From positions 1-64,000 of the forward strand of contig CAJULK010000010.1 in assembly GCA_910587455.1 (NCBI GenBank): a DNA stretch of 64,000 nt, in the 5' to 3' direction. Source of the DNA: an uncultured Christensenellaceae bacterium (GTDB lineage: Bacteria; Bacillota; Clostridia; Christensenellales; Pumilibacteraceae). The notes beneath the pieces were generated by a model. It saw only the letters and a list, made by a program, of their open reading frames with translations, did not search any database and was not told the origin of the DNA. Both the position numbers and the translations under genes were made by a program. The stretch's first letter is position 1; every line of letters begins with the position of its first letter. Below are positions 10,701-18,550 of the stretch, piece after piece.

Positions 10701-13700
10701 ATATTGTTATATACGGGTTGTCTTTAAGCGAAGCGCCCGACCAAGACCGCTCGCCGTCGCTCACCGTCAATGCCACAGCGAAAGAATTTACGTCGATGCG
10801 GTCGAACGGCGCATTGGCGATACCCGTACGCACGTCGTAACCGACATAGTTGCCCGCATACTGTATATTGCCGTCGTCATCGGCTGTGACTATACTCGAA
10901 AGCACGCCGAAGTAGCTCATAGGTATATAAACTTCTTGGTAATTTCCGCTCCCGTCGCGGTTGCCTGGAACTTCTATGACCGTCGGATATTGATATCCTT
11001 CCGTCTTATCTGCGGCGGTAGCGTCGTAAAAATTAATACCCGAAGTAAGTCCCGCCTTTGTATTGTCGGGAGCGCCCGAAGAGCGCTGTTTGATAACCTG
11101 CACGCCTGCGGTAGAAGCATCGACCAAAACCTTATTCTGTCCGTTGCCGGTATATGCAAGCGTGGAAAGAGCGCTCGCATACTGCGACGTCGTGTCGCCG
11201 TCGTACGTAGACAGATACGCAACGGGGCGATCGTTACCGTGCCCGTCCGTTTCTTTCAGTTCGGGATCTTCGACTACGAAGTAATTGTCGTACGCGACGA
11301 ACTCGTCTTTGGTGCGTATACCCGTATCGGTGATCGTCTGATAAACGGTATACGTGTCGCGGCACGCGACTATCGTTTTTCCGCCGCCCGCAGCCGCGTT
11401 TCTGTCGTCGGTATACGCCGACGGAACGCCCGCGGTGTCGCCGCCGAACTTCGCCTCGTCGCGAAGCGACAGGTCTATACACACCCTGTTTTCGAGCGAG
11501 CTGGCAGCTCTGAGCCTCAATGCCCAATCCGTAACGATCCACCGTCCGTGAATATCGAAGTATTTACCTACATCGGGATCGAGCTCGCCTGCGGCGTCCG
11601 TAAGGTTCTTACCCGTCAGCTCGGTCACTACTTGAGCACTCGTTTTCCATACGCCGTCTGTCAAGAACATAAGTTCGGCGGTGTAGTTGGCAGGCAAAGA
11701 ACTTGTCACAACGTCCGAATAAACGCGCACGGCAGAGCTTCCGCCGAACTGACTTTGCCTGACGACCGACGGCACTGCGCTTTCGTAATCGTAAGCAATG
11801 CTTCCGTCGTCGCCGATTATGCTCACGAGATTTACGTAATCCGATCCGTTCCACGGCGAAAGTACGATGCCCTGAAGTTTATCGGGATCGGTTGCAATGA
11901 GTTTTACGTCGGCATCCGTAGCGCCACGTTTTTCTTTGAGCGCATCGCGCGCAGCCGTCGAACCGACGATATATCTGTCGCGCGTTATATCGGCGGTACT
12001 CGTCGATTCCGTCGCCCACGTCTTGGTCTGCCTGTCAAACCCGTCCGCACCCGTATTGAATACGAACGGAGAGTCCGTAACCTCTATCTGTTTGTAGCCG
12101 AGCGTTTCGCCGCCGTAACCGTCCGAAACAAAGAAGTATACGTACACGCCGCCCGAAATGTTTTTGGTCGAACCGACCGCGTGAACGTTTATCATCGACG
12201 ATGTTACGATCTCGGCGCTTACGTAATTATCGGCAAGCAGATTGCCGTAATCGTCTACGAGATACTTGCCGTATAACGGATTGTCTTTTGTGAAGTCCTT
12301 AAACGACACTATGCCCAAAGACGCAAGTTCGGGAGTATTGGCTACTATAACGCCGTAATCGTTGCCCGACATAAACGAAAGCGTATCGCCGTCATCGTCG
12401 CGCATTATTCCGGACTCTCCCGATACGATGATCTCACCGTCCGTTCTGATCACCGGCACGGAGTCTTGCACGGGCGTCACGGCGAGCTTGCCTATGCCCG
12501 TATTGTTGAGCGACGGCGGAGTATTGATTACTTCGACTACTATGCGTATATTTCTCGTGCCGGCGCCGTCGAGCGAATCGCCGTAACGGTCGCGAACGGT
12601 CAAAACGAACTCCGCAGGCTGACGGGAGCGCGTCGTCGTATTTATCAGCATGAAGTCGAGATCGTACGAAGTCCCGTCGAGAACGACTTCGTCACCGAAA
12701 TAATAGTCCATATATCCGATCGTGTTGTACGCAGAAACAACGGAAAAGTCCGTTCTGTTCTCGCCGTACGGATCGTAAGTGTATGCGTCCGCAACCGACG
12801 CCGACGGATCGCCGCTTCTCGCAAAGAACAGTCTGTCGTTAAACACGGCATTGCCGGTCGAAGGCGCCGTGGCAAAAGAGGTATTCGCGGCGAGCGATTT
12901 GACCGCAGACGTTTGATCGGTCCCGAGCATTTTTTTAAGCGCCGCTATATACGTGGCGGTTCCGTATACGTCTTTGTCAAACTTGCCTTTTACTGCTATA
13001 TCCCCGCCCGCGGCATTGGTGAAAACGCCGCCCTTGAGAGAATTGTCTTTTACAGCGGGAGTAAACGAGCCGTCTATACCGTTGAGCGTAAATCCGCCCG
13101 TAGGGTACTTCCCGTACGAAAGATCGTTGTAATCCTCGATAATATCGTACGGCGTGATCATTATCGTAGATTTAACGGGCACGCGGTAAGTGACCGTCGG
13201 CATATCGTCCGCCGTTTCGCCCGCATCGTAACTGAAGCAACCGCCTTTTGCGACGTTAGCATCGTCGAGCTTCTCGGCGCGAGTATTATTGACGCGAATC
13301 GCTATTTTGACGGGCGTGACCTGATGCACGCCGTCGTCGATATTTACCGTCGCGTGGAAATATCTGTTCATCGTCGCCGACACAAGCGTGATTTTAAGCC
13401 CGTTTATAACGTAGTGATCGGGATGATCCGGATCCGTACGAAGCACCGAAGCGTCCACATAATACACGCCCGGTACGGCACTCGCGTCGTCGCCCTGTCT
13501 TCTTACTCGTCCGCCGAAATAGGTTTTAGGCACATAAATATCGAGGTATTCCGCTTTTATATATCGCGAACCGATACCGGTACCGATAGAGTCGTATATT
13601 GTATTCAACGTGTCGGAAACGGTCAAAAACTCGTTCAGCTTGCCGTTCCAACCGGATACGCCGTTGTTTGACGCAAAGCTGTCGCCGTCGATCGCAAGCC

Positions 13701-16578
13701 CATGCAAGTCCGACGAAGTAAGCGTTCCGTCTTTGCCGATATACTGTCCGACGGGATATGACGTATTGCCTATATTGTGCGCCATTGGCGTAAAGTAGAA
13801 AACGTCGTTTACGCTTCCCGCCGCAGTCGGCAGATCGGACATCTGCGACTGACCGCTGACGGCACCCGCAGACTCGCCCGTCGATACAGGCGCTTTCGAC
13901 GTCGAAGAAGTCGCGCCTACCGTGATCGCCACGGGCAGCCATATACCGGCGTCCGCAGTGTCGTAGCGGTCGCCTACATTTATAAGCAAATAGAAGTGTC
14001 CCGGATTTTGCACGCCTGCGGACGAAGTAGCGGAAGAAGTCGTTCCGCCCGTGTACGCCTGCATAGACGTGCGCGTAGCCGAATACTGAGAATAACTCGA
14101 CCGCAATCCTGTTATACGCAGCGTTTCGCTGTCCGCGATCGAATAGCGTATGAACGCATAGTTAAGCGCCGAAGCGTTCGACGATGCGGTTGCGTCGTCT
14201 ATGGCGATCGCCGAATCGAATCCCGTCAGCGCGCCCGTTCGTCCCGTCGTCAGAGAGTTTTGCGCGGAGCCGTCGCTGTCGGTATACGAAAACTGACCGG
14301 CTATGTTATAGAACGAATAACCGCTCGCTGCGCCCGATTTTCCTTGCGTCGAAACTACCCTGCCGTGATTGTCGAGCTGAACGTATTCGTTTTTGGGCAG
14401 TATGACTTTTTTGATCTGATGCGTTGTTTTGGTTATGCCGGCGCTCTCGTCGTAATCTTCGAAGAGCGTATTCAGCTTGATATCGGTCGAATCACCCACT
14501 CCGACGTTGATAACGTTGGACGCCGACGCGCGAAGCACCGGGCGCGAGTTTTCCACGCGGAAGTTGATTTCTATTGTCTGTTTTGTATAAGTGATACCCG
14601 TCGGCTCGCGGTTGAGTGCGCCGACAGAATTTTTTTCTACGAGATATAACGTCCAACTCGCTTTCTGCCAGCCGTTGCTCGTGGCGCGTCCCGCCTTGAT
14701 CGTTATACTGTCGTATCCAGTTCTTGCGGTATACGAACTGCCCGAAGTCCAATCCTGAAAGGACACCGCCGCGGGCAGAGTGTAGCTGTACGGGTTCGTG
14801 CCGCTCACAGAATTCGGCACGATGAGCGAGCGGTAATACGTGCTGCTCGGATTGTTGAGCAGATCTTCCGCCGACACGGTGACCGTAGACCCGTATTCCA
14901 TGGGTTCGACCACCGACAGCGCGTAAGTCCCCACCGCCGACGGCGAATATATCTGCGTATCCGCGGACGACGTGAACGCAGATATGCTCTGCGTGGTGGA
15001 AAGCCCGTATCTGTAATTGTTTTTGCCCGACAGCGTGTTTGTGCTCTTTGATCTATACCCCACCGACAGCGCATTGAAGTTTATCGTACACTTATACACG
15101 CCGTGCGCGTACGCCGCGCCGTTACTGCTGTTGGTGCCGTTATCGCGTATTCGGGCATAGAGCACCATCGAATTGTTGGAAAGCCCGTTAACGCCCGCGC
15201 GCGGCAGTTTTTTGAACTCGGTTATCGCTATCGTCTTATTGTTTGTGACCGAATACGTTATGTAATCTTTCGCGTCTACCGTGCAAGCCGAATCGAGATA
15301 CAGCTTTGCGGAGGTATATCCGAAATCGCTCGCGCTGTTAATAAAGTACACATTGGAAGCGACGTTGCCCGACGCGCCGTTGGTGTAATCGGGGTCTGTC
15401 GCAAAGCTCGACGAAACAAGGTTGACGAGCGCGCCGCTCGACGCTTTGCGCAGCGATTGACCGTTGACCGTGTATGCGACCTGCGTGGGCGCAAGGTTCA
15501 ACACCGTTATGCGCGCAAGCCCGTTGCCCGCGCGGGTGCCGTAGCCCCAGCCACGACTTGCAAGCGTAGTGGCAAGGAATCCGGCGCCGCCGCCCGCATT
15601 GTTACATGCGCCGGAACCGTCGCCGCCGCCCGTACCGCCGTTCCAGTCGTATACGCCGCCGCCGCCGCCGCCGAAATATCCGCCGCCGCCGCCGCCGCCG
15701 CCGGAGTGGTTGACTGCGCCGTAACCGCCGTAACCGAAACCGCCGGCTTGACCGTTATGACACAAATTCTGAAAGCCGTTGGAGAACATGACCGACGAAC
15801 ACAAACCCGCAGCGCCGCCGCCCGACTGCGTGCCGCCTCTGCCCGCGCCGTTGCTTGCCGCCGTACCCGCCGTTCCGTAATATCCGTTAGACCCGTATTC
15901 GCCGCCGCCCGCATTTGCAAGAGCGTTGCTCGAGCCGTAGCATCCGCCACCGCCGCCGCCGCCCGCTACGGCGAGCAGTTCGCCGCGGTAGGAATTGTAA
16001 TTTGTAAGCAGTCCGCGGTTGGCAGTGCCCGTGGCTATATGCGTAGCTCCGCCGCCGCCGCCGCCCGGCTGGTTCATATCGTATGCGTCTCTGCCGCCGT
16101 AGCCGCCGCCGTTATATCCGCCCGCGGCGTCCGCCGATCTCTGATTAAGTACGCCGTTGGCACCCGCACCGCCGACGACTATATAAAAGTTGGTATTGCC
16201 CGTAGTGGTTATGACACCCGTCGCGTATCCGCCTTTGCCGCCCGCATTGGTGCCCGTTCCGCCCTGCGCGCCCCATACTTCGAGTTTATACCGTCCGCGA
16301 GGAAGCGTGACCGCAAAAGATCCGGCATTGTAATTGTATTCCAAAACATCGTTTACGCGTATCGATCCGACGCCCGTTCTATTGCCCGTCGGATTGGCTA
16401 TAGTCTGCGAAACGCCTACGTCGCCGCTCTGTACGTTATCGACCGAAACCGTTCTCGCGGTGCCGAAACACAGCGCACACGTTACCGCAAGCGCCAAAGC
16501 GATGATTATTCCGACCGCGAGCAAAACAATGCGTTTGGCTCTGCCGTGCATTTTACGAATGTTCCCGTTGTTATTCAT
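4732..16578 (-). CDS. Giant membrane-anchored surface protein, glycine-rich head and cadherin-like modules
   Basis: A 3,948-residue protein with no recognisable enzyme. A basic N-terminus is followed by a hydrophobic segment (about 18-40), which acts as signal peptide or anchor. Residues about 60-360 are extremely glycine-rich. They open with LPRGRYKLEVWGAQGG and contain YIVVGGAG and many GGGGGG runs, which is the pattern of the ALK/LTK glycine-rich domain (PF12810) also found in bacterial exoproteins. At least seven modules follow that start N-x-x-P, then a GD turn and D-x-D/DPD acidic sites (for example near NTPPSLNN, NATPTLRD, NQAPVIV, NNKPYV). These resemble calcium-binding cadherin-like or VCBS folds. 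A transmembrane helix at about 3849-3868 and an 80-residue charged cytoplasmic tail end the protein; there is no LPxTG. It is probably an adhesin or envelope scaffold. The ATG has a GAGAGGTG ribosome-binding site. It is monocistronic. Confidence 0.85.
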   Translation of the reverse strand: MNNNGNIRKMHGRAKRIVLLAVGIIIALALAVTCALCFGTARTVSVDNVQSGDVGVSQTIANPTGNRTGVGSIRVNDVLEYNYNAGSFAVTLPRGRYKLEVWGAQGGTGTNAGGKGGYATGVITTTGNTNFYIVVGGAGANGVLNQRSADAAGGYNGGGYGGRDAYDMNQPGGGGGGATHIATGTANRGLLTNYNSYRGELLAVAGGGGGGGCYGSSNALANAGGGEYGSNGYYGTAGTAASNGAGRGGTQSGGGAAGLCSSVMFSNGFQNLCHNGQAGGFGYGGYGAVNHSGGGGGGGGYFGGGGGGVYDWNGGTGGGDGSGACNNAGGGAGFLATTLASRGWGYGTRAGNGLARITVLNLAPTQVAYTVNGQSLRKASSGALVNLVSSSFATDPDYTNGASGNVASNVYFINSASDFGYTSAKLYLDSACTVDAKDYITYSVTNNKTIAITEFKKLPRAGVNGLSNNSMVLYARIRDNGTNSSNGAAYAHGVYKCTINFNALSVGYRSKSTNTLSGKNNYRYGLSTTQSISAFTSSADTQIYSPSAVGTYALSVVEPMEYGSTVTVSAEDLLNNPSSTYYRSLIVPNSVSGTNPYSYTLPAAVSFQDWTSGSSYTARTGYDSITIKAGRATSNGWQKASWTLYLVEKNSVGALNREPTGITYTKQTIEINFRVENSRPVLRASASNVINVGVGDSTDIKLNTLFEDYDESAGITKTTHQIKKVILPKNEYVQLDNHGRVVSTQGKSGAASGYSFYNIAGQFSYTDSDGSAQNSLTTGRTGALTGFDSAIAIDDATASSNASALNYAFIRYSIADSETLRITGLRSSYSQYSATRTSMQAYTGGTTSSATSSAGVQNPGHFYLLINVGDRYDTADAGIWLPVAITVGATSSTSKAPVSTGESAGAVSGQSQMSDLPTAAGSVNDVFYFTPMAHNIGNTSYPVGQYIGKDGTLTSSDLHGLAIDGDSFASNNGVSGWNGKLNEFLTVSDTLNTIYDSIGTGIGSRYIKAEYLDIYVPKTYFGGRVRRQGDDASAVPGVYYVDASVLRTDPDHPDHYVINGLKITLVSATMNRYFHATVNIDDGVHQVTPVKIAIRVNNTRAEKLDDANVAKGGCFSYDAGETADDMPTVTYRVPVKSTIMITPYDIIEDYNDLSYGKYPTGGFTLNGIDGSFTPAVKDNSLKGGVFTNAAGGDIAVKGKFDKDVYGTATYIAALKKMLGTDQTSAVKSLAANTSFATAPSTGNAVFNDRLFFARSGDPSASVADAYTYDPYGENRTDFSVVSAYNTIGYMDYYFGDEVVLDGTSYDLDFMLINTTTRSRQPAEFVLTVRDRYGDSLDGAGTRNIRIVVEVINTPPSLNNTGIGKLAVTPVQDSVPVIRTDGEIIVSGESGIMRDDDGDTLSFMSGNDYGVIVANTPELASLGIVSFKDFTKDNPLYGKYLVDDYGNLLADNYVSAEIVTSSMINVHAVGSTKNISGGVYVYFFVSDGYGGETLGYKQIEVTDSPFVFNTGADGFDRQTKTWATESTSTADITRDRYIVGSTAARDALKEKRGATDADVKLIATDPDKLQGIVLSPWNGSDYVNLVSIIGDDGSIAYDYESAVPSVVRQSQFGGSSAVRVYSDVVTSSLPANYTAELMFLTDGVWKTSAQVVTELTGKNLTDAAGELDPDVGKYFDIHGRWIVTDWALRLRAASSLENRVCIDLSLRDEAKFGGDTAGVPSAYTDDRNAAAGGGKTIVACRDTYTVYQTITDTGIRTKDEFVAYDNYFVVEDPELKETDGHGNDRPVAYLSTYDGDTTSQYASALSTLAYTGNGQNKVLVDASTAGVQVIKQRSSGAPDNTKAGLTSGINFYDATAADKTEGYQYPTVIEVPGNRDGSGNYQEVYIPMSYFGVLSSIVTADDDGNIQYAGNYVGYDVRTGIANAPFDRIDVNSFAVALTVSDGERSWSGASLKDNPYITISAFDENGETVKSYDKYFSGTISEKYYNNRLAVTTVNANGNLSEKFENNIAANGNSFVGNGRMMYLEEQETKLQEHNFGLIIKKNKVRTGSSNITLTVKLAKSNGGRTAVGEKEQNTAARSVSVNIKVYNTPFDLVTSEAENSLKYDATSGVYYYDVSLPSATSKSVALLRSGSDSSSSFGTSDNIYYSDADYKDSTYRDNVYFSSDSFGMLSGWSIDASGRLLPRTIESGKFVNTVDKTDGRAQSSMLNYYGVGNTSELGDVGDSYTPNPGKYGSNTEGYSDYFTVSLSQGGSVMNIMASRKTFINESAFKNIYDEEYRGKNVPGFESFVWNSGKAYGGMSMAQVEKVYASRGLVVLFDGSSTDSAISVNRVYYPLKALVYDSCGAGWNEATFVALELRVTVENATPTLRDGAGVVNDKTGEREYEINLAVGDSVRINLYDIVRDPDIYVKGSETSSGVLATEADFSSTSKLSGITSETGDYLRSMYSYIDTGDNVRGTTQEQLENGSGGLSRMPSDYVPRGDENDVVMWLETNEEYDRPGSVVPLNERVPLTNRLGFTVYRRTSGADSFKFKVYFCDNHSSGTQVNGKYVPNAQTTEYITFIVNVTNQAPVIVTEERYITMRKGDEFTILATYYDTFIGGVNGGSIAYNASDSKIYYANRAYKDTQYGNNVKWQYEDITNDYADKHEFIPSSLDIPADTFRDQYNNSLGFIGLANDDTPWRLRIWDVQEPIGFWQTQIFNQLSAESKSPMYSSYSCLALRITAGAACTDLPLTVTVIDGEGGTASYTFYITIVSSKPTGLDPEDDKSVMDAAHLEYVNGEHAEYRLFGIPTGDREVSLNGFDDKKHAYSSFDIPMTAVAKDPDGTTETENMRLYGGGMFTVNGVALKETDGVYKSDYFEIEVDTKNGSRSFNLRITGYNPDSAYETLTFYVADPGNGAFSNALLVTIRVYTLYSDMQNPDVAGMNAGQYAGYLGGSNKVYVQSYDDYTGINASSDTIGESSYYAYIDINGNDGNHGNTSSPIVDPDVQGEENAQYAANVQYSAKLYAFITGDGTSSDTDVIKGLFTTDGAFRLKSDVDSTVLDRYLVGGVDANGSAVEGNVQMTAFVNRYVEFAFAMNGTGISFRPNTSTLNYNIMMYIEVVKQIGSRETSRSDAIMSAGTLFSLVVRNSAPRPGSSSALGAKNLTFTGVKGDSIEFKVHDKLDPTGSLFCDSDIDDTVTVFGFDNPESIESYKTALDAALKADPTLDWAADAANGKSRAITVAKAQNDNGDDVLKITINRRMDATETINGKTVYKDRVTFPLAVIGKDTKGDDCVAVIDITVCNSPVSAVDEYSEFDSDGVGYELIRESEKEFVIDAKVLADKDVTVNLADIMLDDDFVAGSDADSYMFAPVSGKEDHEYLLDKPVVAYYYEDVVYDKKFELAEVAPIGSGVRFTGFRISAISTERNLQASILVRVVDRSTQETDVTDGVFITLNITIMNNKPYVKDSVDGKPIVMLGSDMAENLEYSSFSIADFVGDPNDSDVVGEASADHPETYLRIVSVMYLLADSLYCSSAGDAESVNGSAESGFESSSLFTLQITDDYRQSFMIHPKQGFYGTGTVEITVADGDAATRHDTLTVSFSLNVQIVYNPDEIDELNSVSIARGKKLEITIDSIIPDIENTLKGSEGEGDDDTIITIPTKFNPSSAYKLVSVEPFESNDPKLDAKDYIDVIHEDGGADWFIRAKKVTSAPKQVKVTYTLKTDESTVYTQYFTVTIVENAKPRLLYGTLKFLRYNGETETTFTSLDTSNRAHIRAEDILDDPENDELTFIDVKSQKPSLVSAYIETDEDGVKRLVLKFTARGESEITISVADETGEAVSRKFVAINEDLPAPSFMTRLAASFEGNTVMWIVIICCVALLLLILIIIIAVAKKRKRAREELEALLVSEMEIEEQMLKLAGGPAPTDYQSFGYLPPVADEPTAEPNMMLGEGMGDGNVPPFDDGGNGGM

Positions 16579-16620
16579 TCACGCACCTCTCGCCTGCGGG
16601 CAAGCACCCGTCCGACGTTC

Positions 16621-16671
16621 TTGTTAACAATTTGTTCACATTTATATGTGTACACAGAATAATGTTAACAT
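16621..16671. promoter_or_regulatory. Cluster of operator-like dyads at the giant-gene promoter
   Basis: Several palindromes lie within 51 bp: TTGTTAACAA (16621-16630), AACAATTTGTT (16626-16636), CACATTTATATGTG (16637-16650), GTGTACAC (16648-16655) and ATGTTAACAT (16662-16671). The two GTTAAC-centred 10-bp palindromes are perfect and 41 bp apart, close to four helical turns. One covers the -10 box of the giant gene and the other falls about 30 nt into its transcript. This is the arrangement expected for cooperative repression. The binding protein is unknown; the divergent PadR-type regulator is one candidate. Confidence 0.55.
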
Positions 16672-16690
16672 ATTGTTCATAATTTGTCAA
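16662..16690 (-). promoter_or_regulatory. Promoter of the giant surface-protein gene
   Basis: On the minus strand TTGACA (16685-16690), a 17-bp spacer and TAACAT (16662-16667). The -10 is weak and sits inside the palindrome ATGTTAACAT. The predicted start is near 16655, giving a leader of about 77 nt with a CGGG..CCCG hairpin before the ribosome-binding site. The remaining sequence up to the padR promoter (16691-16849) is AT-rich and holds nothing else that I recognise. Confidence 0.65.
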
Positions 16691-16849
16691 TACATTTAAG
16701 GCAAATTTCGTCACGCATATATATTTACCGACGCAAAAACGGTATAACGGAATAAAAATTCGAAAGTCGGATCGAGAGAAATATTGTCGAATATGATTTT
16801 TTATGCGAGTGCGGACGGGTTTTTTCGTTTAACAATACTACAAAAAATA

Positions 16850-16878
16850 TTGACATAATATAAATTGTATTGTATAAT
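16850..16878 (+). promoter_or_regulatory. Consensus promoter of the PadR-recombinase operon
   Basis: TTGACA (16850-16855), a 17-bp spacer and TATAAT (16873-16878) preceded by TG with a 0-nt offset. Both hexamers are perfect matches to sigma-A. The start is near 16885, and GAGGTGG forms a ribosome-binding site before the ATG at 16900. Confidence 0.85.
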
Positions 16879-16880
16879 AC
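16867..16880. promoter_or_regulatory. Dyad over the -10 box, possible autoregulation site
   Basis: GTATTGTATAATAC matches its own reverse complement at 12 of 14 positions and covers the -10 box. A looser dyad CAATA-N10-TATTG (16833-16852) overlaps the -35. A consensus promoter covered by dyads fits a gene repressed by its own product, which is common in the PadR family. This is inference. Confidence 0.4.
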
Positions 16881-16899
16881 TTATGGTGTAGAGGTGGCT

Positions 16900-18549
16900 A
16901 TGGCTGAAAGCGATTTAATTCGGGGCAATGTCGATACCGTAATACTTAAAGTGCTTTACGAAGGCGACAGATACGGCTTCGATTTAATCAAACAGATAAA
17001 TACGCGCAGCAACGGACAATGGGAAATCAAGCAGTCCACCGTTTACGCATGTCTTAAAAGATTGGAAAAGCAGGGGTTTGTTTCGTCGTATTGGGACTCT
17101 TCCGAATCGGCGGGCGGCAGACGCAAGTATTTCTCGCTCACCGAGCGCGGCAAAGAAGTATTCGCGACATATAAAAACGAATGGGAACGCTCGCGCGATC
17201 TTTTCGGCGAGCTTATCGACGGAAGCGATCCTATTTTGCCGGCGGACGATTTTTCTGACGTAGAGGAAGAGTCGTATTCCGTTCCCAAGCGCAGACCGCA
17301 GCGCACGCCGCGTCCGCGCCAAAAAAAGGTCGAGGTCGCTCCCGAAGCCACGCCCGTTATAGAAGAAGAACCGCCGACCGTTCAACAGTCTATTTTCGAC
17401 GTAGCGTCCGTCATCGGCACGTCCGAGGCAGTCGAGCCGGAGCCGCAATCGGCGCCGGAGCCCGAACCTGCCGAGGCAAAACGACCCGAGCCCGAAAGAT
17501 TCGCCGAATACGCAAACCCCGTACCGACGCAATCGTATTCGGACTATTATCCGTACAACGCATACGAGGATGTTCGCGAAGATTACACGGCTCGACCTGC
17601 AGCGGATCCGCGCGAAATACTCGAAAAACTTTACGAAAACGAGAGCTACGACGGCGAGAGCTATCTCGACGCACGCAGAAAATCATATACGGACGACCGC
17701 GAACAAAAGCGCGCCGCCCTACCCGTTCGCGAAAAACAGCAGCAGCCGCCGGCACCCGTATTTCTTCCCGAAACAACGGCGCAAACGGAGTCGATGCCCG
17801 CGCCTCAAAAAGAAAATAAACTCGTTCCGTACGAACAGGAAAGCCTTGCGCGGCGCGAATACAGAGATATTCTCACCGATCTCGTAGACAGGCTCGAAGT
17901 TGCCGCGCCCGTCGTGCGCGGAGATTCCAACGGCGGACAAGCCGAAAACTACCGCGACGAATCGGCGGCTACGGCGACGGCGCTCGACGGCGGAAGCAAG
18001 ATCGAAGTGCGGCTTTACAATGTCGAACAGAACGTTAAAGACATGGGCAACGACTTTGCGGTACGCAATCACAACAATTCGGCGCGCGAGTATGCGCAAA
18101 AGTATTATTATTACAGCAACAAACTTTTGCTGACGCACTATACGATAATGTGTTCGGCAATGTTTTTGCTCGGCACGATACTGTTTCTCACGATGTACTT
18201 CGGATTCGGATTGCGGCTGCCCAACGGCTATGACAGCATTATGTATGTGCTCGGCGGGCTGCTCCCCATATTCATGTTTATCGGCGCGGTTATAATGTTT
18301 GCGTGCAACCCGTCCAAGAAGAAACGTATCAACGTAAGTTTCAGGTTTTCGATCGCCATACGAATTATAATCATGGTGCAGGTGGCGGTCGTAATATACT
18401 GCGTCAACCTGATCGCACACATGCCCGTAGGCTTTTCTGCGGCATACATTCCTTCGCTTGTGCTCCCCGCGGCTTACGCACTGTTCATTCCGATAAGCGA
18501 ACTTATCTTTATGGGGCTGTTAAAATCGGGACGTTACGCGGTCGAATAA
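16900..18549 (+). CDS. PadR-type transcriptional regulator fused to a four-helix membrane domain
   Basis: A 549-residue protein. Residues 1-105 are a PadR winged helix (YGFDLIKQI, then STVYACLKRLEKQGFVSSYW and GGRRKYFSLTERG). Residues about 110-370 are a long, low-complexity, Pro/Glu/Arg-rich linker (for example EPEPQSAPEPEP). After a short helical stretch the last 140 residues hold four hydrophobic helices. PadR proteins are normally soluble dimers of 100-200 residues, so DNA binding here appears to be tethered to the membrane, as in one-component membrane sensors. I chose the ATG at 16900 because it has a ribosome-binding site; the upstream TTG at 16870 lies inside the promoter. It is first in an operon with a recombinase gene 1 nt downstream, and it is divergent from the giant surface gene. 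Confidence 0.8.
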   Translation: MAESDLIRGNVDTVILKVLYEGDRYGFDLIKQINTRSNGQWEIKQSTVYACLKRLEKQGFVSSYWDSSESAGGRRKYFSLTERGKEVFATYKNEWERSRDLFGELIDGSDPILPADDFSDVEEESYSVPKRRPQRTPRPRQKKVEVAPEATPVIEEEPPTVQQSIFDVASVIGTSEAVEPEPQSAPEPEPAEAKRPEPERFAEYANPVPTQSYSDYYPYNAYEDVREDYTARPAADPREILEKLYENESYDGESYLDARRKSYTDDREQKRAALPVREKQQQPPAPVFLPETTAQTESMPAPQKENKLVPYEQESLARREYRDILTDLVDRLEVAAPVVRGDSNGGQAENYRDESAATATALDGGSKIEVRLYNVEQNVKDMGNDFAVRNHNNSAREYAQKYYYYSNKLLLTHYTIMCSAMFLLGTILFLTMYFGFGLRLPNGYDSIMYVLGGLLPIFMFIGAVIMFACNPSKKKRINVSFRFSIAIRIIIMVQVAVVIYCVNLIAHMPVGFSAAYIPSLVLPAAYALFIPISELIFMGLLKSGRYAVE

Positions 18550-18550
18550 T

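Noticed and set aside
8494..12276. Plus-strand open frame of 1,260 codons opposite the giant surface gene, with other long ones nearby (5854-7170, 12466-13671, 15103-16662)
   Set aside because: The translations are Arg/Val/Ile-rich with no domain or start signals. They mirror the codon bias of the real minus-strand gene.
16579..16900. Invertible promoter flanked by long inverted repeats
   Set aside because: Only short dyads were found; no pair of inverted repeats long enough for a typical invertible switch.
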